Assembly: GCA_902476645.1 (NCBI GenBank)
Contig: CABSEG010000023.1
Location: forward strand, 1 to 37,063
DNA length: 37,063 nt
Direction: 5' to 3'
Source: an uncultured Lachnospiraceae bacterium
GTDB taxonomy: Bacteria > Bacillota > Clostridia > Lachnospirales > Lachnospiraceae
Shown: positions 20,494 to 28,223 of the stretch, one piece after another
Layout of the letters: every line of letters starts with the position of its first letter
Position numbering within the stretch: the first letter of the stretch is position 1
The notes under the pieces: model-generated
Seen by the model: only the letters and a program-made list of their open reading frames with translations
The model's database searches: none
Told to the model about the DNA's origin: nothing
Made by a program: the position numbers and the translations under genes

Positions 20494-20522
20494 AAAAGCA
20501 AAAGTAAAAAGGAGTAAGATTT

Positions 20523-20807
20523 ATGATACAGCGGGAAAAATTTCAGTTAAATTACATCAAAATGGAACGCCAAAGCGGAAGCTATCAGGGTATGCGCTTT
20601 ACCTTTCAACGCCAGGAAGACGCTCTCTGCGTCATTCTCTACCCGGAGCCCTATTGTCTGGAGAAAACACCGGATGAAAAAAAGAAAAAGGCGACCTTTC
20701 CACTGACAGAGAAAGGTCTGGATGAGGCTGTGGCCTGGCTGAATGAAGAATATGAGAAACACCCTTCCTACTGGAAGGAAATTTATGCCAATCGCATGAA
20801 TCCCTGA
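20523..20807 (+). CDS. Hypothetical protein, 94 aa
   Basis: Not a family I recognise. The sequence is hydrophilic, with alternating strand-like segments (FQLNYIKMER, GMRFTFQR, LCVILYPEPYCLE) followed by a Lys-rich stretch (PDEKKKKATF) and a C-terminal amphipathic helix (GLDEAVAWLNEEYEKH). No signal or membrane segment, so cytoplasmic. It has its own consensus promoter and an AAAAAGGAG ribosome site, so it is expressed. It lies between the glycosidase run and the CotH gene. Confidence 0.7.
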   Translation: MIQREKFQLNYIKMERQSGSYQGMRFTFQRQEDALCVILYPEPYCLEKTPDEKKKKATFPLTEKGLDEAVAWLNEEYEKHPSYWKEIYANRMNP

Positions 20808-20825
20808 CATTTTTGTAAAATCGGA

Positions 20826-20854
20826 TTGCAGTCTTTGTGATAAAGTGGTAAATT
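20826..20854 (+). promoter_or_regulatory. Probable promoter of the CotH-family gene
   Basis: Plus strand: -35 TTGCAG (20826-20831), 17-nt spacer, -10 TAAATT (20849-20854), about 60 nt before the start codon. Confidence 0.5.
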
Positions 20855-20914
20855 ATAGGTGCAAAAGGAAAGAAAATTTGTATAATAATTATCACAATCA
20901 TGAAGGGGGAGCTT

Positions 20915-23900
20915 ATGAATCTATCAAAACAAACAAAAGCAACATGGTTAAGCAAAGGATTTGTCTGTCTTCTTGCTGTCGCAGGAGGTCTGGCTTTCCA
21001 TCTTGGAGCAAAAATTGTTTATGCTTCTGAGACATCTGCAATAGAGGCCACGGCCCGGTCTGATATCGCCATATCCTTTGAACAGAATTATGCGGCTGTG
21101 GGAACTGCCCTGACGGTTTCCGCTGAAAATTTAGAGGAAGGAGATACCCTTTCCTATACCTGGACATCTGACGGTCATATTCTCACCGGTGTGACTGGAA
21201 ATACTTACACTCCAACAGAGGATGATTTAGAATCAATAATTCAGGTAACGGCTACTTCTCAAAAATATGGTACAAGTCGTGAGATTTCCATGTATTGCAG
21301 CGAGCTCCCCGTGGTCTACATCGATACCGAAGATGGGCAGGATGTGATTGAGAAAGAGCAATATAAGGAGGCACATCTTCGCCTCCAGGGAAATCAGGAG
21401 TTCTCTGACCCTTCTGTTTTATATGATGGCGTCACAGAAATAAAGGGGAGAGGCAACTCTACCTGGGACTACGCAGTGGCCAATGGGTTAAAAAAGCCCT
21501 ATAAACTAAAGTTGGATGAGAAGGCCGATATCCTTGGCATGGGAAAAAATAAACACTGGGTGCTGCTTGCCAATGCCATCGACCACACAAATATGCGCAA
21601 TCAGCTGATCTATGACTTTGCCAGGGATATCGGTATGGAATGTTATATGGATTCCAAACCAGTGGTAGTTCTCCTGAATGGGGAGTATTTGGGCATGTAT
21701 CTTCTTTGTGAACACAAACGGGTAGATGAAAACAGAATTGATGTATTCGACTGGGAGGGCCTGGGAGAGGATATCGCATCGGAGATAGCCGATCAGGAAG
21801 ACCTTTCAAAGGACCAGAAAAACGCTCTCGAGGAACAGATGAAAACAGACTTTAGCTGGTACGATTCCGGTAAAGTGACCTTCCAAGGGACTTCCTACCA
21901 GGTTGAGGATTACTGGGAGGAAGAAATTCCGGAGTTTACCGGTGGATTTGTCTTTGACATGGATTTTCGGTTGGATGATCCAAAGTACATATCCAAATTC
22001 CGAACGGACTACGGATACCCAATGTTCTTTGAGGCACCGGAGTATGCGGCTACCAGCAATACCATGTTTCAATATGGGAAGACTTACCTTCAGGCATTCG
22101 AGAACGCTATCCACAGTGATGACTTTTATTCCACCTTCCAGGGAGCGACGTATCACTATAGTCAGCTATTTGATATCGACTCTTTGCTTCAAAACTGGTT
22201 TATTGTGGAATATACCATGAATTGGGATGGGATGAAAAACAGTACCCTAATGTACAAAGATTTAGATGGCCCCCTGAAAATGGGACCTGCCTGGGACTTT
22301 GACTGGTGCTGGGGGAATATTAATATGTATAACAATACCACACTCTACGTTATGAAAGGTTGGCATACTACGGAAGAGAGCTTTTGTGAACAACCTTATC
22401 AACGGGAAAACTGGAACCGGTATTTGGTATCGGATCCCTACTTCGTGACCTTGGCCTACGAGAAATGGAAGGAAATTCGCGAACCGATCATCGGGGAAAT
22501 GATTCGGGATGGAGGAAAGATCGATCAACTGACAAAGCTTTACTGGACAGCTTCCAAGGCAAATGACGAAAAATGGTCCTATTCCTATCCCTTGTATAGC
22601 GGCTACGGCATTACGAATGGGCAACCCACTTACAAACATAGCGAACTATATGAGGACGCTGTCAATTCCATGAAGTATTTTATAACTGAACGTGTAAAAT
22701 GGATGGATCAGCAATTTACATCCGTGGAGCACCTATTGACCTCCCTGGGGCGCTATCAGGCCTCATCAGACCTTTGGATAGAGGATATTGAAATCCCGGA
22801 ACAAGGAGGCGCCATGGTAAGCGCCCGTATCACCAACAGCGAGGCTGATGCCATATCCTTCTATGTCAATGGTATTTTTATGGGAAGCAGTCCGGTAGAA
22901 AGTGGAGAGGCTACTTTGTATATTCCCCAGTCTGCCATCCGTGAGAAAAAAGGTGCCCTTAATACCGTACAGATACGCGCACTGGACGAAAATGAAGATT
23001 TTCTGAAGGACGCAGGCAAACCGATTAGTAATTATAAGAATTTCCAGTCTGACTGGTCAAAGCCTCAGGCAGATCTCACAGGAAAGGTTGTCATCCAGGG
23101 AATCACAAAGGTAGGAAGTTTACTTACTGCATTGGTGACAGATACCAATAACAGCGGAGAGCTTCAATATCAATGGTTCGCAAACGGTGTGGAGGTTCCG
23201 GGTGCTGTGAACAAGACGTATCTGCTCACTGCCACGGACGCTGGAAAACAGTTGTCCGTGAAGATCACCAGCAGCGTGGAAACCGGAAGTCTGCACAGTG
23301 CCCTAACTGACCCAATACTAGGAGAGACAACTACGGATGACACGAAACCGGACACTGAAAAGCCGTCGGCCGAAGTCCCGTCCGGATCGGTACCGTCACC
23401 GGAGAGCCAAGTGCAATCTATCCGATTTTCTTCCCGGGAATGTCTGCTGGCAAAAGGGAAAAAGATGCGCCTGAGCGTTATAGTAACTCCACAAGATTGT
23501 GTCCTTGGCGGCATAACCTGGACCACATCAGATTCTTCCATCGTATCGGTGAACACCGCCGGACAGATTCAGGCAAAGAAAAAAGGGGCGGCCATCATCA
23601 CGGCGAAGACTCAAAATGGAAAAACAGCACGGGTCAAGATTATCGTGAGTGACGTTCGTTTAAAAGTGTCCTCTATTAAAATGCAAAAGGGTACTTCCAC
23701 AAAGCTGCTCGGTATCAAAACCAAATATCCTTCCTCGGATCGGGTGGCATCCTGGAAATCATCTAATAAGAAAGTGGCTGCGGTAAACAAAAACGGGAAA
23801 GTCACAGCTAAGAAAAAGGGAACAGCCAAAATTACTGTGACTATGAAAAGCGGCGCCAAGGCATCTTACCGTTTGACGGTCACTGAGAAACCAATAAAGA

Positions 23901-24160
23901 CGAAAAAGTTAAAAGCCGTATCTAAAAGGCAAACTATGGTCCTGCACAGCAAGAAAAGACTTCAGCTTCTACGCACTCCATTAACCGCCAAGGATCAGCT
24001 GACGTTTAAAAGCTCTGATCCATCTGTAGTCAAAGTATCGTCAAGAGGTATCTTAAGAGCAGTGGGAAAAGGAACCGCATCCATTCGGGTTCGCGCATCC
24101 TCCAAAGCCTCCGTTGTAATAAAGGTACAAGTACGTCCCTCTGCTTCCAGACGAAAGTAG
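20915..24160 (+). CDS. Large secreted CotH kinase-family protein with Ig-like and Big2 domains
   Basis: A 1081-aa exported protein. Order: signal peptide (about 1-40), an Ig-like domain (45-130), a CotH domain (about 130-600), a second Ig-like domain (718-805), a Pro/Ser/Thr/Asp linker, and three Big2 domains (832-913, 915-993, 995-1077). CotH motifs: IKGRGNSTWDY (near 176), NHTNMRNQL-type segment, VLLNGEYLGMYLL and GPAWDFDWCWG (near 456, with the conserved metal-binding Asp). CotH proteins are atypical kinases; spore-coat CotH phosphorylates coat proteins, while secreted forms like this are poorly known. No LPxTG or SLH anchor is seen; the tail is basic. ATG at 20915 follows GGGGGAG; an in-frame ATG at 20900 lies upstream of that site. 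Confidence 0.85.
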   Translation: MNLSKQTKATWLSKGFVCLLAVAGGLAFHLGAKIVYASETSAIEATARSDIAISFEQNYAAVGTALTVSAENLEEGDTLSYTWTSDGHILTGVTGNTYTPTEDDLESIIQVTATSQKYGTSREISMYCSELPVVYIDTEDGQDVIEKEQYKEAHLRLQGNQEFSDPSVLYDGVTEIKGRGNSTWDYAVANGLKKPYKLKLDEKADILGMGKNKHWVLLANAIDHTNMRNQLIYDFARDIGMECYMDSKPVVVLLNGEYLGMYLLCEHKRVDENRIDVFDWEGLGEDIASEIADQEDLSKDQKNALEEQMKTDFSWYDSGKVTFQGTSYQVEDYWEEEIPEFTGGFVFDMDFRLDDPKYISKFRTDYGYPMFFEAPEYAATSNTMFQYGKTYLQAFENAIHSDDFYSTFQGATYHYSQLFDIDSLLQNWFIVEYTMNWDGMKNSTLMYKDLDGPLKMGPAWDFDWCWGNINMYNNTTLYVMKGWHTTEESFCEQPYQRENWNRYLVSDPYFVTLAYEKWKEIREPIIGEMIRDGGKIDQLTKLYWTASKANDEKWSYSYPLYSGYGITNGQPTYKHSELYEDAVNSMKYFITERVKWMDQQFTSVEHLLTSLGRYQASSDLWIEDIEIPEQGGAMVSARITNSEADAISFYVNGIFMGSSPVESGEATLYIPQSAIREKKGALNTVQIRALDENEDFLKDAGKPISNYKNFQSDWSKPQADLTGKVVIQGITKVGSLLTALVTDTNNSGELQYQWFANGVEVPGAVNKTYLLTATDAGKQLSVKITSSVETGSLHSALTDPILGETTTDDTKPDTEKPSAEVPSGSVPSPESQVQSIRFSSRECLLAKGKKMRLSVIVTPQDCVLGGITWTTSDSSIVSVNTAGQIQAKKKGAAIITAKTQNGKTARVKIIVSDVRLKVSSIKMQKGTSTKLLGIKTKYPSSDRVASWKSSNKKVAAVNKNGKVTAKKKGTAKITVTMKSGAKASYRLTVTEKPIKTKKLKAVSKRQTMVLHSKKRLQLLRTPLTAKDQLTFKSSDPSVVKVSSRGILRAVGKGTASIRVRASSKASVVIKVQVRPSASRRK

Positions 24161-24199
24161 CACTTTCAGAGCCGCTTTAAATCCTGTATCCTTTCTGAA

Positions 24200-24240
24200 A
24201 AAGGCCGGAACCTGAATTTCACACAGGCTCCGGCCTTTCT
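24200..24240. terminator. Bidirectional terminator between the CotH gene and lrgB
   Basis: AAAGGCCGGA (24200-24209) pairs with TCCGGCCTTT (24229-24238), extended by CCTG/CAGG inside. T-rich sequence follows on both strands, so it serves both convergent genes. Confidence 0.85.
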
Positions 24241-24270
24241 TGAGTCCTATCTTCCTTTTCCTAACCTCCA

Positions 24271-24963
24271 TCAAAGTAAGCCTGCGAAGAAAGACGCAGC
24301 AGCCACTGTCATCAATCCGGCTACAGCGATGGAGAGGCTGCTCATCGCGCCTTCAATCTCACCAAGTTCCATAGCTTTGGTGGTCCCGACAGCATGTGCG
24401 GATGTCCCAAGTGCCAATCCCACTGCAATTGGCTCGTATATATGAAACAAGCGACATACAACTTCCCCAATAATGTTTCCCAACACTCCTGTCACAATAA
24501 TTACAGCTACGGTGATGGTAGTAATACCTCCCAATTCATCGGAAACCCCCATTCCAATAGCCGTGGTAATAGATTTCGGTAAAAGTGTTACATAGTATTC
24601 GTGGCTCAATCCAAACAGATATGCCATTGCCAACACACTTCCCATGCTGGAAATGACTCCTGCAAAGATTGCGCAGAATACAGCCATGAGATGTTCTTTC
24701 AGCAGATTAAGCTGCTGGTATAAAGGGACGGCAAGACATACGGTTGCCGGTGTTAAAAGATAGCTTAAATATTTAGAGGAATCAGAAAAAGATTCGTAAT
24801 CGATACCGATAATCTGAACAACTGCAATGACGAAAATAATTGACAACAACAGCGGATTCAAAAAGCAGAGTTTGAACCGCTTCCTTATCCACATTCCCAG
24901 GGCATACCCTGCAATACATAGAGCTGTTCCAAAATAAAGAGAATTATTTAAAAAATCTTTCAT
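24271..24963 (-). CDS. lrgB: LrgB family membrane protein (antiholin-like operon)
   Basis: A 230-aa multi-span membrane protein of the LrgB/CidB family, which acts with LrgA in control of murein hydrolase activity, programmed lysis and, in some species, pyruvate or related transport. Repeated hydrophobic segments fill the sequence, with conserved LLPKSITTAIGMGVSDELGGI and GTSAHAVGTTKAMELGEIEGAMSSL. Start at 24963 is chosen for GGAAG upstream; the longer frame to 25095 runs through lrgA. The ATG overlaps the lrgA stop in ATGA fashion (24960-24963), so the two are translationally coupled. Confidence 0.93.
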   Translation of the reverse strand: MKDFLNNSLYFGTALCIAGYALGMWIRKRFKLCFLNPLLLSIIFVIAVVQIIGIDYESFSDSSKYLSYLLTPATVCLAVPLYQQLNLLKEHLMAVFCAIFAGVISSMGSVLAMAYLFGLSHEYYVTLLPKSITTAIGMGVSDELGGITTITVAVIIVTGVLGNIIGEVVCRLFHIYEPIAVGLALGTSAHAVGTTKAMELGEIEGAMSSLSIAVAGLMTVAAASFFAGLL

Positions 24964-25325
24964 ACTCCGACTTCCTTTCTTTTCTTCCTGCAAATCAGAG
25001 TCTGCGCTACCTTTCCGGTAACCACCATGACAATCACAGTGCTTACTGCCGTAATGACAATCACAGGAAACAATACTTCTTTTAAGGCTGGCCATACAGA
25101 AACTAGCCCAACGGAAGCAGGAATAAACATTGGAGGCATAATATCGATCAAGAAATCTGCCGCTACTTTTACTTGTGAAAGCTTGATGATTTTCGTGGTA
25201 AGCGCAAATAACATCAGGATCAGTCCATAGATACTGGCCGGAATTGGCAGCGGGAGGAGACGGTAAAGTATTTCCGCCAGAAATGTAATCGTCAGAATGA
25301 TTCCAAATTGATACAATAACTTCAT
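24960..25325 (-). CDS. lrgA: LrgA/CidA family holin-like membrane protein
   Basis: A 121-aa protein with four hydrophobic segments (IILTITFLAEILYRL, ASIYGLILMLFAL, FIPASVGLVSVWPAL, VIVITAVSTVIVMVV) and the family motif PIPASIYGLILM near residue 28. A basic C-terminus (RKKRKEVGV) stays in the cytoplasm. First gene of lrgAB; promoter at 25360-25388 and GAGGATAG ribosome site. No LytTR-type regulator lies beside it. Confidence 0.92.
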   Translation of the reverse strand: MKLLYQFGIILTITFLAEILYRLLPLPIPASIYGLILMLFALTTKIIKLSQVKVAADFLIDIMPPMFIPASVGLVSVWPALKEVLFPVIVITAVSTVIVMVVTGKVAQTLICRKKRKEVGV

Positions 25326-25359
25326 CTTCTATCCTCTTTTCCTTAAATATATCTGTGCT

Positions 25360-25388
25360 ATTTTAGCTCCATTTTTTTCTTTCGTCAA
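25360..25388 (-). promoter_or_regulatory. Promoter of lrgAB
   Basis: Minus strand: -35 TTGACG (25388-25383), 17-nt spacer, -10 TAAAAT (25365-25360). The -35 begins right after the T-run of the tRNA-Gly terminator. Confidence 0.72.
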
Positions 25389-25390
25389 TA

Positions 25391-25419
25391 AAAAAACCTG
25401 CCGGATCGACAGGTTTTTT
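25391..25419 (-). terminator. Terminator of the tRNA-Gly gene
   Basis: AAAAAACCTG (25391-25400) pairs with CAGGTTTTTT (25410-25419) around 9 nt; on the minus strand the stem ends in a T-run. It starts 11 nt after the tRNA 3' end. Confidence 0.85.
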
Positions 25420-25429
25420 CAAAGAAAAG

Positions 25430-25502
25430 AGCGCGAGACGGGACTCGAACCCGCGGCCTCGACCTTGGCAAGGTCGCGCTCCACCAACTGAGCCACTCGC
25501 GC
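25430..25502 (-). tRNA. tRNA-Gly (anticodon GCC)
   Basis: 73 nt on the minus strand. Acceptor GCGCGAG (25502-25496) pairs with CTCGCGC (25437-25431), discriminator U at 25430. The anticodon arm has stem CGACC/GGTCG with loop TTGCCAA, anticodon GCC at 25469-25467. The T arm contains GGTTCGAACCC. CCA is not encoded. The gene stands alone with its own promoter and terminator. Confidence 0.96.
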
Positions 25503-25531
25503 GTATTGTATCTTCTTTTTGTACAATACGT

Positions 25532-25560
25532 AATATACTATAAATCCTCCCTTTTGTCAA
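25532..25560 (-). promoter_or_regulatory. Promoter of the tRNA-Gly gene
   Basis: Minus strand: -35 TTGACA (25560-25555), 17-nt spacer, -10 TATATT (25537-25532). The transcript would start about 25 nt before the mature tRNA. Confidence 0.8.
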
Positions 25561-25567
25561 CTATCTT

Positions 25568-26338
25568 TTATGATTTAGGCAGTATACTAAGCACATACTG
25601 ATTGTTAGGAATCGATTTATGGTTGATATTTTCCAATTTAATCAAATCCACGTCCACCCAGATTTCTTCCGCCGCAATCAAAACATTAGCAAACATAATA
25701 CCGAAGTTAAACTCATTAAACTTTCCAAAGGCACTATGACTGACCACTGGTTTTTTTGAAAACACATGGATTCTATTTTCATAGGCCACGAATCTCCATG
25801 GTTGGCTGTTAAAACTGGAAGGGGCCAGTCTGGCCACCTCCAGTAGTTCTTTCACCCAAGCCTTAGGTTTTTCCTTGTAGACGCACAGCTCCTCCATAGA
25901 CAGTCTCTTGGCCTCATAATCATGGCGAATGACAGGTCCCTTTCCCAGTCCGAAAGCCAGCACGATCACACAATGCATTCCGGCTTCTTCCATTTTCTTA
26001 TCCTTTTTCCTGACCGTTCCCATAAAACAGCTTCCCAGTCCCTTGGTAGTTAAATAGAGAGAAAGCTGCTGCATAATATATCCGGCATTCATATCGCTTT
26101 TTTCCTTCTGTTCTGCAAATACTGCCGCATAATAAGGAGCGGATATGTTGGAAAATCCGCTGAATTTTTCTTTTTTCTTAATACTCTCGTATATCACAAC
26201 CTCTGTCCGAATCTCCGGAAACAAAGGGACAATCTCTTCCAGAAAGGCAGGTATTGAGTTTAAAATGGTATCATCCACAGCCTCCATGCGAAAACTTTTC
26301 ACAGATCGGCGCACAAACATCGCATCGTATAAATTCAT
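25568..26338 (-). CDS. Nitroreductase-family protein (TM1586-like)
   Basis: A 256-aa FMN-dependent nitroreductase-fold protein. The N-terminal DAMFVRRSVKSFR is the usual flavin-binding start, the central ARLAPSSFNSQPWRFVAYEN is the conserved core, and the body shows two related halves like the TM1586 group. Substrate and physiological role cannot be deduced; such enzymes reduce quinones, nitroaromatics or flavins with NAD(P)H. It is monocistronic, with its promoter at 26370-26397 and AAGGTGAG before the ATG. Two TTGTAACA direct repeats lie over the promoter. Confidence 0.82.
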   Translation of the reverse strand: MNLYDAMFVRRSVKSFRMEAVDDTILNSIPAFLEEIVPLFPEIRTEVVIYESIKKKEKFSGFSNISAPYYAAVFAEQKEKSDMNAGYIMQQLSLYLTTKGLGSCFMGTVRKKDKKMEEAGMHCVIVLAFGLGKGPVIRHDYEAKRLSMEELCVYKEKPKAWVKELLEVARLAPSSFNSQPWRFVAYENRIHVFSKKPVVSHSAFGKFNEFNFGIMFANVLIAAEEIWVDVDLIKLENINHKSIPNNQYVLSILPKS

Positions 26339-26369
26339 TCATCTCACCTTTTAATCAGTTTGTAACAAT

Positions 26370-26397
26370 ATTGTAACATGTTTTCCGGTATTTGCAA
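26370..26397 (-). promoter_or_regulatory. Promoter of the nitroreductase gene
   Basis: Minus strand: -35 TTGCAA (26397-26392), 16-nt spacer, -10 TACAAT (26375-26370). Plus-strand direct repeats TTGTAACA at about 26360-26367 and 26371-26378 overlap the -10 and could bind a regulator. Confidence 0.55.
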
Positions 26398-26428
26398 CAA
26401 GAATTTATACTTTTTCTCCCGATTTCTT

Positions 26429-28201
26429 TTAGTTCGCTTCTTTCAGATAGGAGGCAAACACCTGAAAGGCCTCATCGATAGGTTTAGGGCTTGTCATATC
26501 CACATCACAAAGTTTCAACAGTTCGATGGGCTCCATAGAATTTCCACCGCTTAAGAACTGTTTGTAGCGCTCCACGATTCCCTTTTCTCCTTTTAGAATC
26601 CGATTGCTGATGGAAATCGCCGCGGAAAATCCAGTGGCGTATTGGTAAACGTAAAATGGCGTGTAAAAATGGGGAATCCGGGACCATTCATAAGAAATTT
26701 CCGGATCTAAAACTACAGCCTTTCCAAAATAGTCTTGGTTCAAATTACGATATAAACCACAGAGAACCTCTGAGGTTAAAGGTGCTCCTTTCGCTGCCAT
26801 CTGATGTGTCTGCTTCTCAAATTCCGCAAACATGGTCTGGCGGTACAGAGTTGTGCGAAACTGCTCCAAAAAATAGTTGACAAGATAAAAACGTTCTTTC
26901 TCATCTTCTGCGTGCTCCAGGAGATGATGAATCAAAAGGGCTTCATTACAGGTGGAAGCCACCTCTGCCACAAAGATCCGGTATCCCGCATAGAGATAAT
27001 CCTGTGCCTGATCAGAATAATAAGAATGCAACGCATGGCCCATTTCATGTGCCAGGGTAAAGACACTGTTTAGGTTTCCCTGATAATTTAAAAGTACATA
27101 AGGATGGGTTCCATATGCTCCCCAAGAATATGCTCCCGTACGCTTTCCTTCATTCTCATACACATCAATCCAGCGATGATCATACCCTTCCTGTAAAATG
27201 CGCTGATAATCGTCTCCCAAGGGAGCAAGCCCAGCTTTTGTGATTTTCTTCGCCTCTTCAAAGGAGATCCTGCGATCCGGCGCCTTTGCCATGGAAACGT
27301 ACAAATCGTATATGTGCAGTTTTTCAAGCCCCATACGCCTTTTTCGAATTTCCATATATTGATGTAACAAATCCAAATGCATGCGAACCGTGGAAATCAG
27401 ATTGTCATACACGGATACCGGAATATTGCTGCCATCCAAAGCGGCCTCCAGGGCAGAATTGTATCCCCTCTCCTTTGCAAAAAAGGCCGCCTGTTTTGCG
27501 TTTGCCTCGTATACCGCTGCCAGCGTGTTAGAAAATTGACCATAGCTTCCATGGAGCGCGCGAAAGGCCTCTTTTCTTACCCGTCTGTCTTTGCTTTCCA
27601 TATACCGAAGATAATTCCCCTGGGTTAGAGAGACATCCATTCCCTGTTCGTCCTTGATCTGTGGAAAGGATAAATCTGCGTTCTGAAACATGGAGAAAAT
27701 ATTGGAAGGTCCCTGCCCCAACTCTTCGGCTCTGGCCATCCAAGCTTCTTTATCCTCTGAAAGGGTATGAGCCTTTCGGCGAAAAATCTCTTCCAGGAAT
27801 CTGCGATAGTTTCTCAACTGCTTCTCCTCATCCAAAAACCGTGTGAGGGTCTCCTCCGGTATGCGAATCAATTCCGGTTCCAGGAAGGAAACGGCCATAT
27901 TCAACTGGTTCATCAGGTTTTGTGCTTCCATGGCCATTTCCTGGCAATGATGATTTCCCATATCCTGATGCATACTCTGATTGGCGTATACATAGATCTT
28001 CTCATTGCGCAAACTCATCCTGGAGAAGGCGTCCAAAGCCTTTAAAAGCGTCTTGGCACTTTTACCAAGCTTACCTTGATAGGAAGTAAATGTCCGGATC
28101 TCTTCTCGCAGTCTTTTCAGATCTGCCTGATACTCCGCTTCTGTTTCATATAAATCTTCCAATGCCCAAGTATTTTCCTTTTTTACCTCTTCTCGCTTCA
28201 T
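26429..28201 (-). CDS. pepF: Oligoendopeptidase F (M3 metallopeptidase)
   Basis: A 590-aa cytosolic zinc peptidase that hydrolyses oligopeptides of about 6-20 residues. The zinc motif is FTLAHEMGHALHSYYS (HExxH at about 385), with the third ligand Glu in FVAEVASTCNEALL; the SxxPHFYTPFYVYQYATG region near the C-terminus is typical of PepF. Length is close to the family norm of about 600. It is third in a run after the amidase and the HEAT-methyltransferase, 22 nt after the latter. Identification is secure. Confidence 0.95.
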   Translation of the reverse strand: MKREEVKKENTWALEDLYETEAEYQADLKRLREEIRTFTSYQGKLGKSAKTLLKALDAFSRMSLRNEKIYVYANQSMHQDMGNHHCQEMAMEAQNLMNQLNMAVSFLEPELIRIPEETLTRFLDEEKQLRNYRRFLEEIFRRKAHTLSEDKEAWMARAEELGQGPSNIFSMFQNADLSFPQIKDEQGMDVSLTQGNYLRYMESKDRRVRKEAFRALHGSYGQFSNTLAAVYEANAKQAAFFAKERGYNSALEAALDGSNIPVSVYDNLISTVRMHLDLLHQYMEIRKRRMGLEKLHIYDLYVSMAKAPDRRISFEEAKKITKAGLAPLGDDYQRILQEGYDHRWIDVYENEGKRTGAYSWGAYGTHPYVLLNYQGNLNSVFTLAHEMGHALHSYYSDQAQDYLYAGYRIFVAEVASTCNEALLIHHLLEHAEDEKERFYLVNYFLEQFRTTLYRQTMFAEFEKQTHQMAAKGAPLTSEVLCGLYRNLNQDYFGKAVVLDPEISYEWSRIPHFYTPFYVYQYATGFSAAISISNRILKGEKGIVERYKQFLSGGNSMEPIELLKLCDVDMTSPKPIDEAFQVFASYLKEAN

Positions 28202-28223
28202 TTTGCCTCCTTATGATCTAGCT

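Noticed and set aside
23170..23556. 128-codon minus-strand ORF inside the CotH gene
   Set aside because: No promoter or ribosome site; the plus-strand frame has clear domains across this region.
25363..25560. 65-codon ORF across the tRNA-Gly region
   Set aside because: It is the translation of the tRNA, its promoter and terminator; structure explains the sequence.
26360..26378. TTGTAACA direct repeats as a Rex site
   Set aside because: Rex sites are inverted (TTGTTAA...TTAACAA); these are direct repeats, so the regulator is unknown and the redox link unsupported.
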